DNA of 64,000 nucleotides from Novosphingobium sp. 28-62-57 (GCA_002256985.1 NCGO01000009.1:124001-188000), one strand, 5' to 3'. Shown: positions 8,456 to 17,810, counted from the first letter of the stretch. Program-made: numbers and translations. Notes: generated by a model not told the origin, from the sequence alone.

Positions 8456-8597
8456 GTTGGACTCCCGTTGAAACTATGAAAGCGAACGTAGCGATCCTGC
8501 ATGACAAGTAAAAGGAACATGCCTTGCGCTGGTCGATGCCGGTATGCCACTCGTCGTAACTGATACAATCGTCGATAATTTTTCGTGAAGGCTTCCG

Positions 8598-9872
8598 ATG
8601 ACGGCCATTTCCCCCTCGCGCTATGCCTCTGCTGCCATCGCGCTGCACTGGATTTTGGCGATTTTGCTGCTGTTTCAGGTCGGGCTTGGCGGCGGGCTTG
8701 AGCATTTGCCAAAGGGCGTGGCGCAGTTTGCCGGGTATCAGTTCCACAAATCGGTTGGCATCACGATCCTGTTGTTGAGCGTGCTCAGGCTGGGCGTTCG
8801 GCTCGCCCGCCCCCGTCCCGCGCCGGTGCCAGATGGCAAAGTGCAGATGCTGGCAGCACGCGCGGTCCATGTCCTGCTCTATGCGATCATGATCGGCGGG
8901 CCGATCACAGGCTGGGTAATCGTTTCAACCGCAAAAGTGCGATTGCAGACGATGCTGTTCGGGGTGGTGCCATGGCCCGATCTCCCGGTCGGGCAGGCCT
9001 TGCACGAACCGGCCGAGGTGCTGCATGGGCTGCTGGGGCCGATGACGCTTGCGTTGGTGCTGCTGCATGTCGCGGGCGCGCTCTATCACCATTTCAAGCG
9101 GGAGGACGTTATCGGCAGAATGCTGCCGAAGGCGATCGCCAGCCGTTCCGGCATCAGCATGGCCGCGGCTTTGGCCGTGGTCGCCGGATTTGCAGCACTG
9201 GTTTCCGGCAGAGGCATGACCTTTGCTGCGCCTGTTGCTGCACCGGTCACCGAAGCATCGACCGCAACGGCATTCGAAGACCCTTTGCCCGAAGCCAGCG
9301 CCAGCGCCCCCGAAGCCAGCGCCAGCGCCGAAGAGCCCGCGCCTGCCGCTTCCGAGGAGGCTGCAACAACCGCCAAGGCCAGCCCATGGGCGCTGGAAAA
9401 GGGCGGGCGGCTTGGCTTTACCGCCGATTACAGTGGCGATGCGATAGAGGGCTCCTTCGGGCGATGGGACGCCAAGATCGTGTTCGATCCTCAGGATCTG
9501 GCCGGTTCATCGATCCGGGCCACGATAGACCTTGCCTCGGTTGAAAGCGGCGACAGCCAGCGCGATTACATGCTGAAAAGCGACAGTTTCTTCGGCGTGG
9601 CAATCCATCCCACCGCGCAGTTCGTCTCCACCGCGATCCGCGAGGCTGGCCCTGATCGCTATGTCGCCAATGGCACGCTATCCTTGCATGGAAAGAGCAG
9701 GCCGGTTGCCCTGCGCTTCAGCCTGAAAATCACTGGTGATACGGCTACGGCCAATGGGAGCGCGAGCCTGCAGCGGCTTGCCTTCGGGGTGGGCGAGGCT
9801 GAATGGTCGGCCACTGATCAATTGAAGGATGCGGTGGGGATCGACTTCAGCTTTCGGGCGAGACGCAAGTAA
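8598..9872 (+). CDS. Cytochrome b561 fused to a YceI-like domain
   Basis: 424 residues with two domains. The first about 215 residues form a cytochrome b561 membrane domain with four helices and histidines suited to haem b (H17 in ALHW, H50 in QFHKSVG, and later ones in VLHGLL and LLHVAG). A low-complexity linker rich in A, P, E and S (residues about 225-265, with the repeat PEASASA) follows. The C-terminal 160 residues are YceI-like (GSFGRWDAKIVFD, DSFFGVAIHPTAQF, LSLHGKSRPV), a periplasmic lipocalin-like fold that binds isoprenoid lipids such as quinones. The fusion suggests quinone or electron handling at the outer face of the inner membrane. Its end overlaps the end of the convergent TetR gene by 26 bases. 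Confidence 0.87.
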   Translation: MTAISPSRYASAAIALHWILAILLLFQVGLGGGLEHLPKGVAQFAGYQFHKSVGITILLLSVLRLGVRLARPRPAPVPDGKVQMLAARAVHVLLYAIMIGGPITGWVIVSTAKVRLQTMLFGVVPWPDLPVGQALHEPAEVLHGLLGPMTLALVLLHVAGALYHHFKREDVIGRMLPKAIASRSGISMAAALAVVAGFAALVSGRGMTFAAPVAAPVTEASTATAFEDPLPEASASAPEASASAEEPAPAASEEAATTAKASPWALEKGGRLGFTADYSGDAIEGSFGRWDAKIVFDPQDLAGSSIRATIDLASVESGDSQRDYMLKSDSFFGVAIHPTAQFVSTAIREAGPDRYVANGTLSLHGKSRPVALRFSLKITGDTATANGSASLQRLAFGVGEAEWSATDQLKDAVGIDFSFRARRK

Positions 9873-10674
9873 GGCTGTCCGAACTGCGCAGGCCGGCAAA
9901 GAAAAACTCCGAATAGGCCCGCGCCCAGCGTTCGTTTTCCTCCCGTTCGGGCGGGGGAGCCGCTCCGGCCATGCGCACATGGCCCAGAATGCCCTCGATC
10001 CAGAAGCGTGCGGCAAGGTCCGGCTGAGCGAGCGCCAGATCCTGCTCTTTTGCGATGTTGGACAATTCGGCTGAAACGCTTTCAATGGCTTCGGCATACA
10101 TGGCATGGCGATAGCCATATTGGCTGTCCCCGAACTCCTGATCGCACCAATCCACCAGCCGTTCCATCATCAGCCCATCGGTGGATTGCAGGACTTCCAT
10201 GACCGCCGCCGCCCGCAGGCAGAACGCCTCCACCGCAGGAAGGCCAGCACCAATCGCGAGGATTTTCAGGCTGCGCTCAGTGGTTTTCAACGCCAGCAGC
10301 GCATCGAAGAATTCGCGCTTGCTGCCAAACCGGGTGTAGATCGTGGCCTTGCCGATGTGGGCATGGCGGGCAACGCGATCAAAGGTAAAAGCCTCAAAGC
10401 CGTGTTCGCGCAGCACGTCCCACCCGGCCTCAAGAATGCGCTGCGGCAGGCGCTGCGCCTCTTCAAGCGAAGGGCGACCACGCCGGCTGATCGTGGTCGC
10501 CCTGTTGTGGCCAGAATCTTGGTGACCAGAATCGCTTTCAGCCGTTCCCGGTCCAGATGCACTTGTCGCGCAGTTCAGACCTTTGTCGGCGCTCGAAGCC
10601 TCAGCCAGATGCAAATCGGTGATATCAATGGAGCGTGGAAGACCGTTGCTCTTCGCTTCGGTGGGTGAGGTCAT
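9847..10674 (-). CDS. TetR/AcrR family transcriptional regulator of the efflux operon
   Basis: 275 residues from the ATG at 10674; an upstream frame to 10788 exists but has no better ribosome site, so the start is uncertain. A polar leader of about 65 residues precedes the DNA-binding part: GRPSLEEAQRLPQRILEAGW followed by FTFDRVARHAHIG and KATIYTRFGSKREFF, a typical TetR helix-turn-helix. The C-terminal half is a ligand-binding domain. It lies downstream of and on the same strand as the efflux genes and probably represses them. Candidate operators are described at 10817-10830 and 15095-15115. Confidence 0.82.
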   Translation of the reverse strand: MTSPTEAKSNGLPRSIDITDLHLAEASSADKGLNCATSASGPGTAESDSGHQDSGHNRATTISRRGRPSLEEAQRLPQRILEAGWDVLREHGFEAFTFDRVARHAHIGKATIYTRFGSKREFFDALLALKTTERSLKILAIGAGLPAVEAFCLRAAAVMEVLQSTDGLMMERLVDWCDQEFGDSQYGYRHAMYAEAIESVSAELSNIAKEQDLALAQPDLAARFWIEGILGHVRMAGAAPPPEREENERWARAYSEFFFAGLRSSDSLTCVSPES

Positions 10675-10813
10675 GATTGCGGTCCCGCTCGCAGAGACGC
10701 TCTGCCAAAGCGTCGGCCATGCGGTTGTGAACCGGGCAAGACATTTCCAATCCTTCGCAGTAGGCCTGCCACAGGCGCGCCCCTGCATCCGTAAACCAGC
10801 GCATCGTTCCCAT
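10625..10813 (-). CDS. Small ORF overlapping the TetR start, hypothetical
   Basis: 62 residues if it starts at the ATG at 10813 (an alternative is 10804), preceded by GAGG. The sequence (MRWFTDAGARLWQAYCEG, then CPVHNRMADALAERLCERD) looks like a natural helical protein with three cysteines rather than noise. It overlaps the first 50 bases of the TetR gene in another frame, so it could be a translationally coupled leader gene. I do not recognise a family. It may also be chance. Confidence 0.38.
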   Translation of the reverse strand: MGTMRWFTDAGARLWQAYCEGLEMSCPVHNRMADALAERLCERDRNHDLTHRSEEQRSSTLH

Positions 10814-10816
10814 ATC

Positions 10817-10830
10817 CTCGTTCAAACGAG
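10817..10830. promoter_or_regulatory. Palindromic operator candidate upstream of the TetR transcription unit
   Basis: CTCGTTCAAACGAG has six-base inverted arms around CA and lies at the ribosome site of the small ORF before the TetR gene. Its core TTGAACGA recurs in the emrA promoter at 15093-15100. This makes it a candidate autoregulatory site. Confidence 0.4.
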
Positions 10831-10897
10831 CTATTATGGGAACAGAGTGCCTCAGCCAGTGGCAGAGTCAATAACCTATAAAATAGGCGAAACGGTC

Positions 10898-12343
10898 TCA
10901 TTTATCCGGTGCCGCTGCTTGCCACCCAAGACCGAGCGCCTTTTCCACCGCGATGAAGCCGGTCGCAAGTTCGGCTTTCGCTGACGCAGCGGCCATGGAC
11001 AGTTGCAAGGCCTGCCGCTCTGCATCCAGCCGGTCGGTCCGGGCAATGCGGCCCGCATCAAGGCGTTGCTGCTGCAGATCAACATTGCGGCGCGCGCGCG
11101 TTTCAGCATCGAGTGCCTTGCCCAAGGCGATGCGCTGGCCGCCAAACCGGGCGAGCGAACCTTCGGCGTCCTGCAGCGCGCGCAGCACGGCATTGCGATA
11201 ATTCGCTTCGGCCTCTGCGCTCGCGCCGCGCGCAACTTCGACCTGACGATCGGCCCGGCCACCGTCAAACAGGTTCCATTTGAGCTGCGGCAGCGCAATG
11301 CCGACGATATTGCCGGGGTCCAACACATCGCCGATGTTCTGCCCCCCAAGGCCCAGCAGGCCAAGGAATGAGATCTTCGGGAACTTGTCGGCCATGCGCG
11401 CGCCGATATCGGCATTGGCGGCGGCAAGCTGGCGCTCGGCCATGCGAATGTCGGGGCGGCTGCGCAACAGCAGCGCCGGATCACCGATGCTGATTTGCGC
11501 CGGGGGCAGCGGCACCGGGGCGGGCGCCGTCAGCAGGCTGTCGAGCGCACCCGGCTCCTTGCCCGCCAACACTGCGATCTGATCGATCAGCACCGCAATC
11601 TCGGCCTCGCTGCGAGCAAGGTCCGCCTCGCTGGCAAAGGCCTGTGCCTCAGCTGCGTTGACCGGCTGCTGCGCGGTCGTGCCCGCAGCAAACCTCTGGC
11701 GCGCGAGTTCCACCAGCGCGCGATCAATTTCTGCCTGACGCTGCTGCAATCCCCTCATCGCTTGCCGTGCGCGCAGGCCGACATAGGCCCGCGCGATCTC
11801 GGCAGAAAGCGTAACGCGCGCATCGGCAGCGCCCGCTTCAGCCGCTTCGGCGCGGGCGGTCGCGGCCTCAACCTTGCGGCGGGTGCCGCCAAACAGATCG
11901 ATTTCCCACGATGCGTCAAAGCCCAGATTGTAGGCGTTGATCTCGTCCCGCCCGCTGCCTTCGCCCAGCAGATTGCCCGGCACGTTGATATAGGGCGCGG
12001 CAAACGATGTGTTGATCGTAGGCAGCACCGCCGTGCGGCTTGCGGCCAGCGATGCGCGCGATTGGGCGACGCGCGCGTTGGCAGCGGCAATCGAGGGGGA
12101 ATCGGCCAGCGCCAGATCGACCAGTTGGTTCAACACCGGATCGCCAAGGCTTTCCCACCAGCGCGGGGAAGGGGCGGCAGGATTGGCACTGCCGTCAGCG
12201 CGGATGAAGCCCCCGCGCGCGGCGGCTTGGGGTGCCGCATCGGGCGCGCCGGCATAGTTCGGGCCGACAGTGGTGCAGCCTGCCAAGAGGGCCGCCAGCA
12301 ATGTGGCACCCGTGGCGCGGCGGAAGGACGAGGAGCGGAGCAT
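10898..12343 (-). CDS. Outer-membrane efflux lipoprotein, NodT/OprM family
   Basis: 481 residues with a lipoprotein signal ending LLAGC (cysteine 23), so the mature protein is lipid-anchored. The sequence carries two repeated halves rich in alanine-helical coiled coil, with the family pattern PRWWESLGDPVLNQLVDLAL near the front and LLRSRPDIRMAERQLAAANA in the middle. It forms the trimeric outer-membrane channel of a tripartite pump. Its ATG overlaps the stop of the EmrB-like gene by one base (TGATG), so the three pump genes are an operon. Confidence 0.88.
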   Translation of the reverse strand: MLRSSSFRRATGATLLAALLAGCTTVGPNYAGAPDAAPQAAARGGFIRADGSANPAAPSPRWWESLGDPVLNQLVDLALADSPSIAAANARVAQSRASLAASRTAVLPTINTSFAAPYINVPGNLLGEGSGRDEINAYNLGFDASWEIDLFGGTRRKVEAATARAEAAEAGAADARVTLSAEIARAYVGLRARQAMRGLQQRQAEIDRALVELARQRFAAGTTAQQPVNAAEAQAFASEADLARSEAEIAVLIDQIAVLAGKEPGALDSLLTAPAPVPLPPAQISIGDPALLLRSRPDIRMAERQLAAANADIGARMADKFPKISFLGLLGLGGQNIGDVLDPGNIVGIALPQLKWNLFDGGRADRQVEVARGASAEAEANYRNAVLRALQDAEGSLARFGGQRIALGKALDAETRARRNVDLQQQRLDAGRIARTDRLDAERQALQLSMAAASAKAELATGFIAVEKALGLGWQAAAPDK

Positions 12344-13932
12344 CAGTGTGCAGCCTTTGCGTGGTAGCCCTTGGGAAGCGGGCGAAGGAAGAGGACGAGC
12401 GGCGCGACCAGCACAATGCCAATCGTCAGCGCGAGGAAATCATCGTTGAAAGCCATCACCAGCGCATCGCGCATGACCATGCCATCGAGCGAGCGAAGCG
12501 CGGCGGCCATGCCGTCCGACCCTCCGCCATAGGTCATCGCCTGCTGGCTGACCCAGTCCTGCACTTGCACACTGTTGGCACTCAGCGAACTGTGGATGGT
12601 CCAGCGGTGAAACTCCCACCGCTCATCCTGCAAGGTGGCCAGCGCCGCAAGCCCAATCGAGCCGCCCAGATTGCGCGCCGCATTGAACAGACCTGCCGCA
12701 TCGCCTGCCTCATCGCGCGATACCGAACTGATCGCCGCCTGATTGAGGAACATCATGCAGAACACGGTGCCAAGGCCGCGCATCAACTGCGTCACCACGA
12801 AGTCATCGCCTCGCGATTGCGCGGTCAGCGTGATGTCGAGATAGCAGGACATCGCGAGCAAAAACATGCCGGTGCCCACGATCAGCCGCAGATCGACGCG
12901 GGAGATCAGGATCGGGAACAGCGGCATCATCATCATCGCCGGAATGCCCGAAAGGAACACGATCTTGCCGGCCTGCAAGGCGTTGTAATCGGCAACGGCC
13001 GCCAGAAACTGCGGGATGACATAAGCCGTCCCGAACATGACCGAGCCGAGCACGAAGGCGAGTGCAAAGACGGCGGCAAAGGCCCGGTTGCGCAGCAGCG
13101 CGAGCTTGATCACCGGGCGGCGGGCCGTGAACTGGCCGACGCCGATCATGATGAAGCCCAGCAGCGTCACTGCGCTCAACTGCCAGATCAGCGCGGAGTC
13201 AAACCATTGCTCGCGGTGCCCTTCTTCCAGCACGATGGTGATGCCGCCAAGCCCCAGCACCAGGCCGATCACGCCCAGCCAATCGGCATTGATCAGCTCA
13301 CCCAGCTGCATCTTGCCCTTGGGCAGGCCGATATAGAGCAGCGTCATCAAGATGATGCTGATCGGCACGTTGACGAAGAAGGCATAGTGCCAACTGAAAT
13401 TCTCGGTAATCCACCCGCCGACGAGCGGCCCCAGCACCGGGCCCATGATCACGGTCAGACCAAACAGCGCGGTGCCGATGGGCTGCTGCTGCGGCGGCAG
13501 GCGCGTGGCGATGATGGTGAGCGCGGTGGGGATCATCGCGCCTGCGGTAAAGCCCTGGCCCACGCGGCCCAGAATCATCATCGTGAGTGAGGTGGACAGC
13601 CCGCAGATGATCGAGAAGATCGTGAACAGGATCGTGGCGATCATCAGAAACCGGCGCAGGCCGAACACCCTCTCCAGCCACCCGGTCAGCGGGATGATGA
13701 TGATTTCGGCCACCAGATAGGCGGTCGCGATCCACGTCCCTTCGCTCGACGATGCGCCGATTTCCCCCTGAATAGTGGGAAGCGATGCGTTGACGATGGA
13801 GATATCCAGCGTGGCCATCAGTGAACCGATGGCCCCTGCGGCCACGCCGAGCCACGCGGTTATATCCGCTTTGCCTGTGGCAGGCGGCGGTGCTCCCACC
13901 GCTGCGCCATCAAGGGTTGCAGCGCTGCTCAC
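12343..13932 (-). CDS. emrB: EmrB/QacA-type MFS drug exporter (DHA2 family, 14 helices)
   Basis: 529 residues with about 14 hydrophobic segments. It shows DHA2 signatures: LDISIVNASLPTI in the first helix, WIATAYLVAE, and a motif-C like GPVLGPLVGGW in helix 5. It starts with GTG overlapping the emrA stop (GTGA). It would pump drugs or other hydrophobic compounds using the proton gradient, through the EmrA adaptor and the OprM-like channel. The substrate is unknown; regulation is probably by the TetR protein encoded at the end of the unit. Confidence 0.9.
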   Translation of the reverse strand: MSSAATLDGAAVGAPPPATGKADITAWLGVAAGAIGSLMATLDISIVNASLPTIQGEIGASSSEGTWIATAYLVAEIIIIPLTGWLERVFGLRRFLMIATILFTIFSIICGLSTSLTMMILGRVGQGFTAGAMIPTALTIIATRLPPQQQPIGTALFGLTVIMGPVLGPLVGGWITENFSWHYAFFVNVPISIILMTLLYIGLPKGKMQLGELINADWLGVIGLVLGLGGITIVLEEGHREQWFDSALIWQLSAVTLLGFIMIGVGQFTARRPVIKLALLRNRAFAAVFALAFVLGSVMFGTAYVIPQFLAAVADYNALQAGKIVFLSGIPAMMMMPLFPILISRVDLRLIVGTGMFLLAMSCYLDITLTAQSRGDDFVVTQLMRGLGTVFCMMFLNQAAISSVSRDEAGDAAGLFNAARNLGGSIGLAALATLQDERWEFHRWTIHSSLSANSVQVQDWVSQQAMTYGGGSDGMAAALRSLDGMVMRDALVMAFNDDFLALTIGIVLVAPLVLFLRPLPKGYHAKAAH

Positions 13933-15071
13933 TTGGCCGAGACCCGTTCCTGTTCCTTGCGGATCGCATCGAGCGAGGCCTTGGCGGCGCGGGTATCAAC
14001 CTCAACTGACAGCGACAGGCCGGGCACCAGCACCTTGCGCGATTCCGGCCCGGCGTTCAGGCGGATGCGCACCGGCACGCGCTGCACGATCTTGGTGAAG
14101 TTGCCGGTCGCATTCTGCGGCGGGATCAATGAAAAGTTCGCGCCCGTGCCCGGCGTGATGCTCTCCACCACGCCACGGAAATCGACATCGGGCAGGGCGT
14201 CTACGTGGACGGTCACCGGCTGTCCGGCCCGCATCAGGCCGATCTGGGTTTCCTTGAAGTTTGCCTCAACATAGATCGCCTCGGTCGGCACGATGGTCAT
14301 CAGGCGCTGGCCGGGCTGGATGAACTGGCCCACGCGGACGGTGGAATTGCCCACTTTGCCGCCAATCGGCGCAGTGATGCGCGTCGTGGCCAGATCAACG
14401 CTGGCAGCCTCGCGCTGGGCCTGTGCAGCCCGGATCTGGGCGGTGCTCTGGCCGACCTGCGCCTCGGCGCTGGCCACGCGATCCGTCGCTGCGGCAAGCC
14501 CGGCGCGCTTGGCGGCAACATCGGACGCGGCCTTGTCACGGTTGGCAATCAGTTGATCGAACGCCTGCTTGGGCTCCGCGCCACTTGCCACCAGCGGGCG
14601 CATGCGGGCAACTTCGCCGTTGAGATAAGCCAGCTCACGCAATGACGCATCGAGCGCCGCCCGCGCTTGCCCGGTGGCAGAGCGGGCCTCGGCAATTGCC
14701 GCGCGCGCGGCATTTTCGGTCGCACGCGCCACGTCCACTTGCGCGCTGCTCTGCGCAAGGCGCGTGTCGAAATCGGTCGGATCGATCTGTACCAGCAATG
14801 CGCCACTGCTGACGCTCTGGTTTTCCTGCGCCTCCACCTTGCGGACATAGCCCGCAAGTTTGGAGCTGATCGTCACGCCGTCTGCTTTCACATAGGCGTC
14901 ATTGGTCTCCTGCATATACCGGCCAACGGTCTGGTAATCATACAGTGACCACGCCCCGTACAGCGCGCCCGCGCCCAAAGCCACGACGGCAATGCGGCCA
15001 ATGGCCTTCTTGCGGCCTTCGTCTTTTGCCGGTGCGGATGAATCAGGGGCAAGATCGGTTGCGGCAGCCAT
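13929..15071 (-). CDS. emrA: EmrA-type membrane fusion (adaptor) protein
   Basis: 380 residues. A single membrane helix (residues about 25-45) is followed by a biotinyl-lipoyl half (VTISSKLAGYVRKVEAQENQ), a long alpha-hairpin with heptad alanine-rich repeats (residues about 105-225), and a second half with ITAPIGGKVGNSTVRVGQFI. This is the HlyD/EmrA layout. It links the EmrB-like exporter to the outer-membrane channel. It is the first gene of the unit; a palindrome 24 bases upstream is a candidate operator. Confidence 0.9.
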   Translation of the reverse strand: MAAATDLAPDSSAPAKDEGRKKAIGRIAVVALGAGALYGAWSLYDYQTVGRYMQETNDAYVKADGVTISSKLAGYVRKVEAQENQSVSSGALLVQIDPTDFDTRLAQSSAQVDVARATENAARAAIAEARSATGQARAALDASLRELAYLNGEVARMRPLVASGAEPKQAFDQLIANRDKAASDVAAKRAGLAAATDRVASAEAQVGQSTAQIRAAQAQREAASVDLATTRITAPIGGKVGNSTVRVGQFIQPGQRLMTIVPTEAIYVEANFKETQIGLMRAGQPVTVHVDALPDVDFRGVVESITPGTGANFSLIPPQNATGNFTKIVQRVPVRIRLNAGPESRKVLVPGLSLSVEVDTRAAKASLDAIRKEQERVSAK

Positions 15072-15094
15072 CTCAAGGTCCAGTCAAAATAATT

Positions 15095-15115
15095 GAACGA
15101 AATCGTTCCGTTTCG
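15095..15115. promoter_or_regulatory. Operator candidate upstream of emrA
   Basis: Two nested inverted repeats are visible: GAACG-AAAT-CGTTC (15095-15108) and CGAAA...TTTCG (15098-15115). This spacing and symmetry suit a TetR-type repressor. Parts of it recur by the TetR gene (TTGAACGA at 10817-10830; CGAAACGG at 10888-10895). Confidence 0.5.
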
Positions 15116-15314
15116 ATTTGCTACTTGGTTCCACGCCTTGGAAACTTCAAGTGCAGAAATTGCGACAACCTGTGCAAAAAATGCATGCAGCTGCAAAACC
15201 CGCCGTTGCGCGTCGGTTCGGCGATACAATTGGCAAAGCGCCGTCGTGTTCCGACGGCCCTGCCCAAAAGGACAGGCGCAGGCTCGGTTTGCTGAAATTG
15301 TGCGGAAAACTGCT

Positions 15315-15337
15315 CTATTGATCGATATAGTCAATCA
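15315..15337. promoter_or_regulatory. Candidate OxyR-type site upstream of ahpC
   Basis: Overlapping inverted repeats CTAT-N8-ATAG (15315-15330) and ATTGA-N9-TCAAT lie about 100 bases before ahpC. LysR-type regulators such as OxyR bind such ATAG/CTAT and T-N11-A patterns, and ahpC is a classic OxyR target. The spacing is not the exact consensus and no oxyR gene is adjacent, so this is a weak call. Confidence 0.35.
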
Positions 15338-15435
15338 AACAGGGCGGAATTGCTCATTGGAAATTCGCCCTGCCATGCACTACTTCCAGCCTCACAATCC
15401 GGTTTCCCAATCCAACCGCAAAAGGACCTGAGTCT

Positions 15436-15999
15436 ATGTCGATCGTCGGAACCAAGCTGCTGCCATTCCAGGCCACTGCTTACTATCAGGGCAAGTTCGT
15501 TGATGTCAGCGATGCCGATGTTGTGGGCAAGTGGGGCGTGTTCTTCTTCTACCCGGCCGACTTCACTTTCGTCTGCCCGACCGAACTCGAAGACCTTGCC
15601 AACATCTATGACGAGCTGAAGGGCCTCGGCGTTGAAGTCTATTCGGTATCCACCGACACGCACTTCAGCCACAAGGCATGGCACGACAGCTCGCCAGCCG
15701 TCGGCAAGATCAACTACTACATGCTGGGTGACCAGAACCACACGATCTCGAACAACTTCGGCATCCTGCGCGAAGGCGTTGGCCTTGCAGACCGTGGTAC
15801 CTTCGTGACCGATCCCGACGGCACGATCCAGCTGGTCGAAATCACACCAGAAGGCGTGGGCCGCAACGCCACCGAACTGCTGCGCAAGATCAAGGCTGCC
15901 AAGTACTGGCGCGAAAATCCCGGCCAGGTGTGCCCGGCCAAGTGGGAAGAAGGCGGCGAAACGCTGGCTCCTTCGTTCGACCTCGTCGGCAAGATCTGA
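15436..15999 (+). CDS. ahpC: Alkyl hydroperoxide reductase subunit C (typical 2-Cys peroxiredoxin)
   Basis: 187 residues, standard AhpC length. The peroxidatic cysteine is C47 (FTFVCPTE) and the resolving cysteine C166 (GQVCPAKW); the [12 protein letters not shown] stretch is also typical. It reduces hydrogen peroxide and organic hydroperoxides in the cytosol as a decamer and is re-reduced by AhpF, encoded next. The ATG at 15436 follows AAGGAC. The gap to ahpF is 180 bases and contains two hairpins, which may let ahpC be made in excess over ahpF. Confidence 0.97.
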   Translation: MSIVGTKLLPFQATAYYQGKFVDVSDADVVGKWGVFFFYPADFTFVCPTELEDLANIYDELKGLGVEVYSVSTDTHFSHKAWHDSSPAVGKINYYMLGDQNHTISNNFGILREGVGLADRGTFVTDPDGTIQLVEITPEGVGRNATELLRKIKAAKYWRENPGQVCPAKWEEGGETLAPSFDLVGKI

Positions 16000-16007
16000 T
16001 GTTACGT

Positions 16008-16044
16008 GGCAGGAAGATCGCCGCGTGGGGCTGATCTTTCTGCC
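16008..16044 (+). terminator. Hairpin between ahpC and ahpF (attenuator or mRNA stabiliser)
   Basis: Twelve-base arms with a single G-T pair around a 13-base loop start nine bases after the ahpC stop. No T-run follows, so read-through is likely. A second, weaker hairpin lies at 16059-16085 (CGGGCTG and CAGCCCG). Confidence 0.5.
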
Positions 16045-16179
16045 ATTACCCTCCCGGACGGGCTGTGCCAACCAAGGGCAGCCCGCCGGTTCCACGATGC
16101 CCGATCACACGCTCTGATGATCCCCCGTGCGCCGACCAGCCGGTGACGCGCGGCTCTGTATGCCCGAAAGGTTTGCAAA

Positions 16180-17739
16180 ATGCCCGTTCTTGATGCCAAC
16201 GCCACCGCCCAGCTGAAGGCCTATCTAGGCAATCTGCGGCGCCCGATCGAACTGGTCGCGACGCTGGATGACAGCGCCAAATCGGCCGAGATGCGCGCGC
16301 TGCTCGAAGAAATCGCGGTGCTGTCAGACAAGGTCTCCGCGCGCTTCGATGGTGCGGACGAGCGCACCCCCAGCTTTGCCATCCGCGCCGATGAGGGCCG
16401 GGCCGAAGCGGTGTTTGCAGGCCTGCCGATGGGGCACGAATTCACCTCGCTCGTGCTGGCGCTGCTGCATGTCGGCGGTCACCCGCCCAAGGAAGATGCC
16501 GAATTGCTGGATCAGGCCCGCGCTCTTGAAGGCCCGCTGCACTTCGAGACCTTCTTCTCGCTCACCTGCCAGAACTGCCCGGATGTGGTCCAGGCGCTGA
16601 ACATGATGGCCGCGCTCAATCCGAACATCACGCACGTCGCCATCGATGGCGCGCTGTTCAAGGATGAGGTCGAGCGCCGCCAGATCATGGCTGTGCCCAC
16701 CGTGTTCATGAACGGCCAGCCCTTCGGCTCAGGCCGCATGGACCTCGCGCAGATCGTGGCCAAGCTCGACACGAACGCCACGGCGCGCGCGGCTGAAAAG
16801 ATCGCGGCCAAGGAGCCTTTCGAAGTGCTGATCGTCGGCGGCGGCCCCGCTGGCGCAGCCGCTGCGATCTATGCCGCGCGCAAGGGCATCCGCACTGGCG
16901 TGGTGGCAGAGCGTTTCGGCGGGCAGGTGCTCGATACGATGGGCATCGAAAACTTCATCTCGGTCCAGCACACCGAAGGCCCCAAGATGGTCGCCCAGCT
17001 TGAAGCCCACGTGAGGGACTACGAAGTCGACGTGATGAACCTGCAAAAGGCGACCGCCTTGGTGCCTGCAGGCGAAGACGGTCTGCACGAGATCAAACTG
17101 GAGAACGGCGCAAGCCTGAAGACCAAGACGCTGATCCTCTCCACCGGCGCGCGCTGGCGGCAGATGGGCGTGCCCGGCGAAGAGGAATATCGCAACAAGG
17201 GCGTCGCCTATTGCCCGCACTGCGATGGCCCCTTGTACAAGGGCAAGCGCACCGCGGTGATCGGCGGCGGCAATTCGGGCGTCGAGGCGGCGATCGACCT
17301 TGCCGGGATCGTTGCGCACGTGACGCTGATCGAATTCGACAGCCAGCTGCGCGCCGATGCCGTGCTGCAGGACAAGCTGCGCTCGATGCCCAACGTCACG
17401 ATCATCACCTCGGCGTTGACAACTGAAGTGCTGGGCGATGGCTCCAAGGTCACGGCGCTGGTCTACAAGGACCGGACCACCGAAGAACTGCACACGGTCG
17501 AACTGGAAGGCATTTTCGTCCAGATTGGCCTGGTGCCCAACACCGAATGGCTCAAGGATACCGTTGGGCTGTCACCACGCGGCGAAATCGAAGTCGATGC
17601 ACGCGGTGCCACCAATGTCCCGGGCGTATTCGGGGCAGGGGACGTTACCACTGTGCCCTACAAGCAGATCATTATTGCGATGGGCGAGGGATCAAAAGCG
17701 GCCCTGTCTGCGTTTGACCATTTGATCCGCCACGGCTGA
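16180..17739 (+). CDS. ahpF: Alkyl hydroperoxide reductase subunit F
   Basis: 519 residues, the usual AhpF size. The N-terminal double-thioredoxin domain carries C130-Q-N-C133; the C-terminal thioredoxin-reductase-like part has the FAD site [17 protein letters not shown], the redox pair C345-P-H-C348 and the NAD site [15 protein letters not shown]. It passes electrons from NADH to AhpC. The start at 16180 follows GAAAGG. A 14-base tandem duplication spans its stop codon (17724-17751) and a terminator follows. Confidence 0.97.
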   Translation: MPVLDANATAQLKAYLGNLRRPIELVATLDDSAKSAEMRALLEEIAVLSDKVSARFDGADERTPSFAIRADEGRAEAVFAGLPMGHEFTSLVLALLHVGGHPPKEDAELLDQARALEGPLHFETFFSLTCQNCPDVVQALNMMAALNPNITHVAIDGALFKDEVERRQIMAVPTVFMNGQPFGSGRMDLAQIVAKLDTNATARAAEKIAAKEPFEVLIVGGGPAGAAAAIYAARKGIRTGVVAERFGGQVLDTMGIENFISVQHTEGPKMVAQLEAHVRDYEVDVMNLQKATALVPAGEDGLHEIKLENGASLKTKTLILSTGARWRQMGVPGEEEYRNKGVAYCPHCDGPLYKGKRTAVIGGGNSGVEAAIDLAGIVAHVTLIEFDSQLRADAVLQDKLRSMPNVTIITSALTTEVLGDGSKVTALVYKDRTTEELHTVELEGIFVQIGLVPNTEWLKDTVGLSPRGEIEVDARGATNVPGVFGAGDVTTVPYKQIIIAMGEGSKAALSAFDHLIRHG

Positions 17740-17810
17740 TCCGCCACGGCTGATCGGCTACGCTAGAGTTTCCCCGGAGAGACTGCCCCCTCGGCTCTTC
17801 GGGTCGCAGG

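Larger units (their letters stand above)
15072..15435. other. 364-base divergent promoter region between emrA and ahpC
   Basis: No gene. It holds the emrA operator candidate (15095-15115), an inverted repeat near 15315-15337 upstream of ahpC, and an AAGGAC ribosome site for ahpC at 15421. Both promoters must lie here. Confidence 0.6.
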
